Positions 1 through 4,823 of a stretch of 15,879 nt of DNA are shown here, piece after piece; position 1 is the stretch's first letter, and every line of letters begins with the position of its first letter. The translations under genes were made by a program, and so were the position numbers. Origin of the DNA: Actinomycetota bacterium (GTDB taxonomy: Bacteria; Actinomycetota; Actinomycetes; Actinomycetales; Cellulomonadaceae). The notes beneath the pieces were generated by a model. It searched no databases. It was not told the DNA's origin and saw only the letters and a list, made by a program, of their open reading frames with translations. The stretch covers positions 1 through 15,879 of the forward strand of contig JAHIJU010000380.1 in NCBI GenBank assembly GCA_018898235.1, given 5' to 3'.

Positions 1-957
1 AAGACCGGCACGGTGACCGCCGGCCGGATGGCCCTGGTGGACGTCCTGGCCGCCGACGGTGAGGACGAGGACCGGGTCCTCACGCTCGCCGGTGCGGTCG
101 AGGCGCTCGCGGAGCACCCGATCGCCCAGGCCGTCGCGGCGTCCGCAGGTGAGCTGGCCGCGGCGGCGCGCCCCGGGTCCGCCGCCGAGCTGGAGGTGCA
201 CGAGTTCGCGGCCCACCCCGGCGGCGGGGTGAGCGGGCTGGTGCGCTCGGCGCACACCGGCGTCGGCCTGGCGCAGCGCGTGCTCGTCGGACGCGCCGAC
301 TGGCTCACCGATCAGGGCGTCGACGTCGCCCCGGTCACCACGGCCGTCGCCGACGCCGAGGCCGACGGCGCCACCGCCGTCATCGTCGCGTGGGACCGTC
401 GGGCGCGCGGTGTGCTCGTGCTGCGCGACCCGGTCAAACCGACCTCGGTCTCCGCCGTGTCCCAGCTGCGGGCACTGGGGCTGCGGACCGTGCTGCTCAC
501 CGGCGACAACGCCGGGGCTGCCGCGGCGGTGGCACGTGAGGTCGGCATCGACGACGTCATCGCGCGGGTGCTCCCGGCCGACAAGGTCGAGCACATCCGG
601 GCGCTGCAGGCCGGCGGGGCCACCGTGGCGATGGTGGGCGACGGCGTGAACGATGCGGCGGCCCTCGCCCAGGCCGACCTCGGCCTGGCGATGGGGACCG
701 GCACCGATGTCGCGATCGCGGCCGCCGACCTGACCCTGGTCCGCGGGGACCTGGCCAGCGCCCCGCAGGCGATCCGGCTGTCCCGGGCCACCCTGAGGAT
801 CATCAAGCAGAACCTGTTCTGGGCCTTCGCCTACAACGTCGCCGCGATCCCGCTGGCAGCGTTCGGCCTGCTCAATCCCATGATCGCCGGGGCGGCCATG
901 GCCTTCAGCTCGGTCCTGGTCGTCACCAACTCCCTGCGCCTGCGCCGCTTCAGCTGA
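1..957 (+). CDS. copA: Copper-type P1B ATPase, C-terminal 318 residues (5' end outside window)
   Basis: The window opens inside the phosphorylation motif: bases 1-18 read KTGTVT, so the catalytic Asp lies just upstream. Counting from this Lys, the nucleotide-binding HP motif is E38-H-P-I-A, the hinge TGDN is at 167-170 and GDGVND is at 213-218. The last two membrane helices follow, with Y278-N279 in the seventh and M300-A-F-S-S304 in the eighth. The YN and MxxSS pairs are the metal-site signature of the Cu(I)-exporting P1B-1 subgroup (CopA/CtpV type); such pumps move cytoplasmic Cu(I) outward at the cost of ATP. The protein ends normally at RLRRFS followed by TGA, so the 3' end is complete. 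The soluble metal-binding domain and the first six helices are outside the window, so the subgroup rests on the C-terminal helices only. A degraded copy of the last 25 codons lies 401 bp downstream. Confidence 0.93.
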   Translation, partial: KTGTVTAGRMALVDVLAADGEDEDRVLTLAGAVEALAEHPIAQAVAASAGELAAAARPGSAAELEVHEFAAHPGGGVSGLVRSAHTGVGLAQRVLVGRADWLTDQGVDVAPVTTAVADAEADGATAVIVAWDRRARGVLVLRDPVKPTSVSAVSQLRALGLRTVLLTGDNAGAAAAVAREVGIDDVIARVLPADKVEHIRALQAGGATVAMVGDGVNDAAALAQADLGLAMGTGTDVAIAAADLTLVRGDLASAPQAIRLSRATLRIIKQNLFWAFAYNVAAIPLAAFGLLNPMIAGAAMAFSSVLVVTNSLRLRRFS

Positions 958-1037
958 CGCGGACCGCACGAGTCTGATCCCGCGGCACGGGTTGGAGGCG
1001 GCCCCCCGCGGGGAGCCGTCGCCGCCGCGCGCCCCCC

Positions 1038-1202
1038 GCGATCCCGCCCTCGCGCAGCCCTCTCGCCCTTCGCCCTTCGCCCTTCGCCCTCGCCCTCGCC
1101 CTCGCCCAGCTCACTCCCCCGCGACCCCTTCCTCGCGCACCCCACTCGCCCCGCGACCCCGCCCTCGCGCAGCCTTCTCCCCGCGACCCCGTCCTCACGC
1201 AG
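1038..1202. repeat. Degenerate 30-32 bp tandem units with a CGCCCTT/CGCCCT run
   Basis: Four related blocks of the form GCGAYCCC-NYCCTCRCGCA begin at 1038, 1121, 1153 and 1183. The last three are spaced 32 and 30 bp apart. Between the first and second block, 1064-1107 is a simple-sequence run of about three CGCCCTT units followed by three CGCCCT units, as expected from slippage. The last block is also the left arm of the hairpin at 1183-1240. Confidence 0.7.
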
Positions 1203-1240
1203 CCCACGGCGCCGCAGTAGCTGCGCGAAGACGGGGTCGC
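1183..1240. repeat. Imperfect inverted repeat, 20-bp arms, 18-nt loop (copy 1)
   Basis: The left arm at 1183-1202 (GCGACCCCGTCCTCACGCAG) pairs with the right arm at 1221-1240 with two mismatches, around an 18-nt loop that contains GGCGCC. It could act as a terminator for copA in either direction, but it lies 225 bp past the stop codon and has no T-run. A second copy at 1489-1536 makes a dispersed palindromic repeat at least as likely. Confidence 0.65.
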
Positions 1241-1284
1241 CAGGTGCGAGAACCGCCGGGTCGCCAGGTGCGAGGGTGCCCGGG
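1237..1284. repeat. 24-bp minisatellite, two units
   Basis: Two consecutive 24-bp units (1237-1260 and 1261-1284) both begin TCGCCAGGTGCGAG. They abut the copA remnant, whose first matching bases are again TCGCC, so the duplication boundary coincides with a repeat-unit start. Confidence 0.75.
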
Positions 1285-1431
1285 TCGCCGGGGCGGCGAT
1301 GGCTTCCAGCTCGGTGCTGGTCGTCACCAACTCTTTGCGCCTGCGCCGCTTCGGCTGCCGCGAGCCGCACGGCCCTGGTCCCGCGGCTCGGGTTCGAGGC
1401 AGCCTCGCGCAGGGAGCCCTCGCCGTCGCCG
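1283..1431 (+). pseudogene. Remnant of a second copA 3' end plus downstream flank
   Basis: This segment aligns without gaps to 882-1030 at a constant offset of 401 bp. Over the coding part (884-957 against 1285-1358) there are 8 mismatches in 74 bases. In the copA frame it still reads as the SSVLVVTNSLRLRRF end of the pump. Five of the eight changes are synonymous, two are amino-acid changes and one turns the TGA stop into TGC. Similarity continues about 70 bp into the 3' flank. No upstream ATPase body precedes it, only minisatellite DNA, so it cannot encode a pump. Confidence 0.75.
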
Positions 1432-1445
1432 CCGCGGCCGCGCTC

Positions 1446-1505
1446 CACTCCCAGCCACCCCGTCCTCACGCAGCCCACTCCCAGCCACCCCGTCCTCACG
1501 CAGCC
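1446..1505. repeat. 30-bp tandem repeat, two near-perfect units
   Basis: Units 1446-1475 and 1476-1505 both begin CACTCCCAGCCACCCCGTCC and run into CTCACGCAGCC; only the final bases differ. The second unit supplies the left arm of the hairpin at 1489-1536. The sequence is related to the 30-32 bp units at 1121-1202. Confidence 0.8.
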
Positions 1506-1536
1506 CATGGCGCCGCGGTAGCTGCGCGAAGACGGG
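1489..1536. repeat. Inverted repeat, 15-bp arms, 18-nt loop (copy 2)
   Basis: The left arm 1489-1503 (CCCGTCCTCACGCAG) pairs with 1522-1536 with two mismatches. Loop length and much of the loop sequence (CCATGGCGCCGCGGTAG-like) match copy 1 at 1183-1240. The 3' side again runs directly into the 24-bp minisatellite, so hairpin and minisatellite were duplicated together. Confidence 0.65.
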
Positions 1537-1537
1537 A

Positions 1538-1647
1538 TCGCCAGGTGCCAGAGCCGCCGGTCGCCAGGTGCCAGCGCCGCCGGGTCGCCAGGTGCCAGCG
1601 CCGCCAGGTCGCCAGGTGCCAGGTCGCCAGGTGCCAGCGCCGCCGGG
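1538..1647. repeat. 24-bp minisatellite, five units (one truncated)
   Basis: The units are 1538-1560 (23 bp), 1561-1584, 1585-1608, 1609-1623 (a truncated 15 bp) and 1624-1647. The consensus is TCGCCAGGTGCCAGCGCCGC followed by CGGG. Three units are nearly identical, which indicates recent expansion, and the 15-bp unit looks like a slippage product. Because 24 is a multiple of three, the array stays open in all frames and gives repetitive spurious ORFs on both strands. Confidence 0.85.
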
Positions 1648-1712
1648 TCGGCGGGCGCGCCCGGCGCCCAATGGCCGGGCGGCCGGGTGTAGCGGCGAGT
1701 GGGACTGGGCGG

Positions 1713-2264
1713 TCAGCGGACGGAGGAGGGGGCCACCAGGGGTGAGCTCTCGACCGTGCCGCCGCGCTCGATGTGGTCGGCCTGGGCGCGCAGCCGACGT
1801 GGCAGGTCACCGCGGATCGCGGGGACGACATGCGCCTCGAGCACGTCGGCGAGCACGCGCAGCGCCGGGCCCTGCTGGGAGACGCTGGCGAACAACGTGA
1901 CCGAGACCAGGTCGATCGTGGTCCGACGACGCCCGTCGCGCAGCACCAGCCGCGCGCCACCACCGCCCGAGGTGGACAGCTGGACCGCCGTCACGTCGGC
2001 GAGCGCGATCCGCACGGGCCGCAGGCTCCAGCGACGCCGGGTGACCGTGCCGGTCGCCGGATCGACCCAGGTGTCCGCGAGCAGCAGCACCGCGCCGAGG
2101 TAGCAGAGCACCGCGATCATCGGCGCCGAGAGCCACCACAACCACGGCCCGGCACCCCAGATGATCGCGAAGATCACCACGCCGACGACGAGGAACCCGA
2201 CCTCGACGACGGTGGCGGACCGGGGGCTGAGCCGCGGGATGGTCTGACCGAACGTCGCAGGCAC
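1713..2264 (-). CDS. Two-TM membrane protein with PH-like C-terminal domain, 183 aa
   Basis: The start chosen is GTG at 2264, because AAGGGAG lies 5 nt upstream; the frame stays open to 2396 but that extension is Arg/Pro-rich and has no ribosome-binding site. After a short cytoplasmic start, two hydrophobic helices sit at about residues 17-36 and 40-60, joined by a Trp-rich turn (WGAGPWLWWL). A soluble segment follows that opens with DPATGTVTRRRWSLRPVRI and alternates beta-strand-like stretches with charged turns, as in bacterial PH-like (DUF304-like) domains attached to membrane hairpins. No catalytic motif is visible. The role is unknown; such domains usually mediate binding rather than catalysis. 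The gene diverges from the CPBP gene at 2416. Confidence is high that it is a gene and moderate for the PH label. Confidence 0.7.
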   Translation of the reverse strand: MPATFGQTIPRLSPRSATVVEVGFLVVGVVIFAIIWGAGPWLWWLSAPMIAVLCYLGAVLLLADTWVDPATGTVTRRRWSLRPVRIALADVTAVQLSTSGGGGARLVLRDGRRRTTIDLVSVTLFASVSQQGPALRVLADVLEAHVVPAIRGDLPRRLRAQADHIERGGTVESSPLVAPSSVR

Positions 2265-2287
2265 TGCGACTCCCTTCGTCGCACGGG

Positions 2288-2293
2288 ACTCTA
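2288..2293 (-). promoter_or_regulatory. Candidate -10 box for the 1713-2264 gene
   Basis: On the minus strand 2293-2288 reads TAGAGT, preceded by GA, about 24 nt upstream of the GTG start. This would give a leader of roughly 17 nt that includes the AAGGGAG site. No convincing -35 hexamer is seen. Confidence 0.35.
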
Positions 2294-2403
2294 TCGGCGC
2301 GGGCCTCAGCGCCGGGCCGGACGGCGTCCGCGGTTCGGAGCGACGCCGCGGGGTGCCGGCCGCGCCCTCAGCATCCGTCCAGCGAACACCCAGCACCGCC
2401 CCC

Positions 2404-2409
2404 TACCCT
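2404..2409 (+). promoter_or_regulatory. Candidate leaderless promoter (-10 TACCCT) of the CPBP gene
   Basis: TACCCT at 2404-2409 fits the actinobacterial TANNNT -10 pattern and ends 6 nt before the GTG at 2416. Transcription would start at or next to the first base of the start codon, and no ribosome-binding site precedes this GTG. Both facts fit a leaderless mRNA. Confidence 0.5.
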
Positions 2410-2415
2410 GACGCA

Positions 2416-3222
2416 GTGAGCGAGCCGACGCTGAGCCCGACGCTGCCGGGCGCGGCAGACGACCGGTCCGTCCGCCGACGCCTGACGATCGAGATCTGGA
2501 TCGTCCTCGGGCTGTCCCTGGCCAGGTCCGGGCTCTACGCGCTCATCGTGCTGCTGGACCGGCTGACCCAGACCGCGAGCCTGGCCGACCAGTCGACCGC
2601 GCTCAACCCGAGCCAGTCGGCCCGGCCGTGGCTCGACCTGCTCTACCAGCTGTACTCGATCGTCGTGCCGCTGGTCCCGGTGGCCCTCGTGCTGTTCCTG
2701 CTGGCCGAGACCTTCGGTGCCGCGGCCCGCCGCATCGGCCTGGACTGGACCCGCCCGTGGCGCGACCTGGGCACGGGCGCGCTGCTGGCCGCGTCGATCG
2801 GCGTCCCGGGGCTGGGGCTCTACGCCCTGGGCCGGGCACTGGGGATCACGGTCCAGGTACAGCCCGAGGCGCTCAACAGCGCGTGGTGGACCATCCCGGT
2901 GCTCCTGCTCTCGGCCGCGCAGAACGGTCTGCTCGAAGAGGTCGTCGCCGTCGCCTACCTGAGCGAACGACTCACCCAGCTGCGCTGGCGCGTCCCGGCG
3001 ATCCTGCTGGCCAGCGCGCTGCTGCGGGGCTCCTACCACCTGTACCAGGGCATCGGGCCGTTCGTCGGCAACGTCGTCATGGGCCTGGTGTTCGCCGAGT
3101 ACTACCGCCGAACCCGACGGGTGGCCCCCCTCGTGGTGGCGCACACCCTGATGGACGCCTTCGTCTTCATCGGGTACTCGCTCGTGCCCGCAGCCTGGTT
3201 GGTGGCGCTGCACCTGACCTGA
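2416..3222 (+). CDS. CPBP (Abi/CAAX-type) intramembrane protein, 268 aa
   Basis: The GTG start at 2416 is preferred because of the adjacent -10 box; the frame is open to 2353. The protein is strongly hydrophobic, with about seven or eight membrane segments. The CPBP signatures are present in order: E174-E175 in NGLLEEVVAVAYL, H208 in RGSYHLYQG, and H243 in VVAHTLMDAFVF. In the family, the paired Glu and the His residues form the metalloprotease-like intramembrane site. Motif 1 is usually EExxxR; here the sixth position is Val, so the Arg is missing, although some actinobacterial members appear to share this. Known members process prenylated proteins or act in bacteriocin self-immunity, but the substrate here cannot be inferred. 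It ends 13 bp before the convergent 137-residue protein gene. Confidence 0.85.
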   Translation: MSEPTLSPTLPGAADDRSVRRRLTIEIWIVLGLSLARSGLYALIVLLDRLTQTASLADQSTALNPSQSARPWLDLLYQLYSIVVPLVPVALVLFLLAETFGAAARRIGLDWTRPWRDLGTGALLAASIGVPGLGLYALGRALGITVQVQPEALNSAWWTIPVLLLSAAQNGLLEEVVAVAYLSERLTQLRWRVPAILLASALLRGSYHLYQGIGPFVGNVVMGLVFAEYYRRTRRVAPLVVAHTLMDAFVFIGYSLVPAAWLVALHLT

Positions 3223-3235
3223 TGCCGGTGCCGGT

Positions 3236-3649
3236 TCACTTCACCTGGGCCACCCCGTCGAGCAGGCACGGTGGCACCCAGGTCCTCCCGCGCTGCAGGC
3301 AGACGGCGAGCACCTGGCCCGTGGGCGAGACGACGATCTCGGTGTACGGCGAGCTCACCACCTGCAGGTCCGGCACAAGAGCGGCACCCGCGCCGGCGTA
3401 GCCGAAACCGTCGCCCGTGAACCAGGCAGGCTCGTCGTCGGTCACGGTGTCGATCGACGACGCGAGCGGCAGCGGTCCGCGGGGTGTGCCGTCCTGCACC
3501 ATGGTCAGCCAGAACGGCAACAACGATCCGCCGGCCCCGTACGTCCAGACGGACGGGTCGTCCGGCACCCGGTTCGGCGCGCTCGCGACCTGAGCCGTCC
3601 CGATCAGCACGACGGCCGCCACCACCGCGAGCACAGCAGTCCTGGACAT
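3236..3649 (-). CDS. Small exported/anchored protein, 137 aa, tandem family copy A
   Basis: The ATG at 3649 is preceded by GGGGGGAG three bases upstream. Residues 1-24 form a short basic-hydrophobic leader ending VASA before PNRVPD, either a cleavable signal peptide or a single membrane anchor; there is no lipobox Cys. The middle is variable and Gly/Asp-rich. The C-terminal 40 residues are conserved across the three tandem copies: SPYTEIVVSPTGQVLAVC, then a second Cys in WVPPCLLDG. The two Cys could form an extracytoplasmic disulfide. I do not recognise the family. The first 110 or so bases and the last 45 are nearly identical to copy B, whereas the middle resembles copy C. It lies 137 bp downstream of copy B. 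Confidence 0.75.
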   Translation of the reverse strand: MSRTAVLAVVAAVVLIGTAQVASAPNRVPDDPSVWTYGAGGSLLPFWLTMVQDGTPRGPLPLASSIDTVTDDEPAWFTGDGFGYAGAGAALVPDLQVVSSPYTEIVVSPTGQVLAVCLQRGRTWVPPCLLDGVAQVK

Positions 3650-3786
3650 CGGCTCCCCCCGCCTGGCGACCCGCCACGGGTCCGCGACCCGATCGTCTCG
3701 TACGACGGTGCTTCGCGCTGGTCCTCGGCCCCCGGAGCCGACCCCGGCGGGCGTGCCAGAGCTCCTGCGGCCCGGGTGTCCCGCGA

Positions 3787-4200
3787 TCACTTGACCTGCG
3801 CCACCCCGTCGAGCAGGCACGGCGGGACCCAGCCGGCGACCGTCTGGGAGCAGGTCGACAGCACCTGACCGGAGGGGCTGACGACGACGAGGACGTACGG
3901 GCTCGTCGGATGCCCCATACCCGTCGATCGCGTCGCCTGGCCAACGGTGTAGACGTAGCCGGTGCTCTGCTCGGTCGCGAACGCCATCCCGTAGGCCTCG
4001 GCCATCGTCATCACCAGCGGCGCAGGCCAGTGGGGGTGACCCGGTTGAGCCAGCGTCGTCATCATCGGCATCCGCACCAGGGTCCCGTCCTCCAGCGTCA
4101 CGTACGAGACATCCGGCACCCGGTTCGGCGCGCTCGCGATCTGCGCCGTCCCGATCAGCACGACGGCGACCGCCCCCGCGAGCACAGCAGTCCTGGACAT
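3787..4200 (-). CDS. Small exported/anchored protein, 137 aa, tandem family copy B
   Basis: It is exactly as long as copies A and C, with the same AGGGGGAGCCG sequence before its ATG at 4200. The leader MSRTAVLAGAVAVVLIGTA is followed by IASAPNRVPD. The centre is unlike both sisters: Met/Thr/His-rich, with LVRMPMMTTLAQPGHPHWPA and a Tyr-rich stretch. The C-terminus returns to the family pattern VVVSPSGQVLSTC and WVPPCLLDGVAQVK, with the same two Cys. Only 18 bp separate its start from the stop of copy C, so the two are very likely cotranscribed. Function unknown; an extracytoplasmic location is inferred from the leader. Confidence 0.75.
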   Translation of the reverse strand: MSRTAVLAGAVAVVLIGTAQIASAPNRVPDVSYVTLEDGTLVRMPMMTTLAQPGHPHWPAPLVMTMAEAYGMAFATEQSTGYVYTVGQATRSTGMGHPTSPYVLVVVSPSGQVLSTCSQTVAGWVPPCLLDGVAQVK

Positions 4201-4218
4201 CGGCTCCCCCTGTCCGAC

Positions 4219-4632
4219 TCAGGAGACCGGGGTTGAGCCGTCGAGCAGGCACGGCGGCACCCACCCCAGCTCGGTCTGGTGGCAGACGGACAGCACGTCC
4301 CCGGTGGGCGAGACGATGATCTGGGTGTACGGCGAGCCCAGCTCCCGCAGACGCGGCGAGGAGCCGGCGCCGCCCCCCTCGTACGCCAGAGAGGCGAGAC
4401 TGGCCCAAGGCGAGACCCCGGTGAACAGGATGTCGAACGACGCCGACATCGGCACGGGCCGGGGTGACGTGCCCGACTGCACCATGGTCACCCAGCCGGG
4501 TGTCTGGGCGGTGACCCCGTAGTCCGGGGCGACGCGCACAGGGCGCGAGCCGCGGTCGGGCCTTGTCGCCACCTGCACCGTCCCGAGCAGCACGACGGCC
4601 GCGGCCACCGCGAGTATCGCTCTCCTGGCCAT
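4219..4632 (-). CDS. Small exported/anchored protein, 137 aa, tandem family copy C
   Basis: This is the first gene of the tandem set in the direction of transcription. The start at ATG 4632 follows AAGGGGGAG three bases away; the frame is open to 4764, but that extension has no such site. The leader MARRAILAVAAAVVLLGTVQVA is followed by a basic segment rather than PNRVPD, so this is the most divergent N-terminus. The middle (WVTMVQSGTSPRPVPMSASF) matches copy A. The C-terminus SPYTQIIVSPTGDVLSVC and WVPPCLLDG carries both family Cys. About 45 bp immediately upstream of the ATG are also conserved upstream of copy A. It diverges from the flippase-like gene at 4824. Function unknown. Confidence 0.75.
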   Translation of the reverse strand: MARRAILAVAAAVVLLGTVQVATRPDRGSRPVRVAPDYGVTAQTPGWVTMVQSGTSPRPVPMSASFDILFTGVSPWASLASLAYEGGGAGSSPRLRELGSPYTQIIVSPTGDVLSVCHQTELGWVPPCLLDGSTPVS

Positions 4633-4810
4633 CGGCTCCCCCTTGCCTGACGGCCCGCCGCGGGTCCGCCCCCCGATGATGGCGCACCCCCGCGCCCGAC
4701 GTCGGCCGAACGCCTCAGTCGACCGGTGAGGTGCCCACCTGCAGGCACCCGACCGCCGAGCCACCTCGGGCGCCGCCGCCCGGCGCCGCGCCCACGGGCC
4801 TGGCGCTGCC

Positions 4811-4816
4811 TAGAAT
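4811..4816 (+). promoter_or_regulatory. Candidate leaderless promoter (-10 TAGAAT) of the 4824 gene
   Basis: TAGAAT is close to the -10 consensus and stands out in this GC-rich DNA. Seven nt separate it from the ATG at 4824, so the expected transcription start falls on the start codon. No ribosome-binding site precedes the ATG. This choice shortens the open frame from 4731 and gives the sensible N-terminus MSTTRPTGP. Confidence 0.6.
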
Positions 4817-4823
4817 CGCCCGC

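Larger units (their letters stand above)
958..1712. other. Gene-free, repeat-rich spacer downstream of copA
   Basis: About 750 bp separate copA from the end of the next, convergent gene. Open frames cross it on both strands, but they translate into low-complexity Arg/Pro/Gly/Ala strings that follow the DNA repeats, have no recognisable domain and start without a ribosome-binding site. I see no real gene. The spacer holds a Cys/Thr-rich hexamer-heptamer run (1064-1107), 30-32 bp periodic units, two copies of a hairpin, a 24-bp minisatellite and a copA 3'-end remnant, each listed separately. Confidence 0.75.

Noticed and set aside
1121..1647. Possible CRISPR array from the regularly spaced repeats downstream of copA
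   Set aside because: Units are 24-32 bp with no unique spacers between identical repeats, repeats are degenerate, and no cas genes are present. These are tandem minisatellites.
992..1900. Long open frames on both strands across the repeat spacer
   Set aside because: They translate into repeat-driven Arg/Pro/Ala strings, have no ribosome sites, and run into the 3' end of the real minus-strand gene.
3551..4632. Lipobox in the 137-residue proteins
   Set aside because: None has Cys after its hydrophobic leader; the two conserved Cys are near the C-terminus. They are secreted or membrane-anchored, not lipoproteins.
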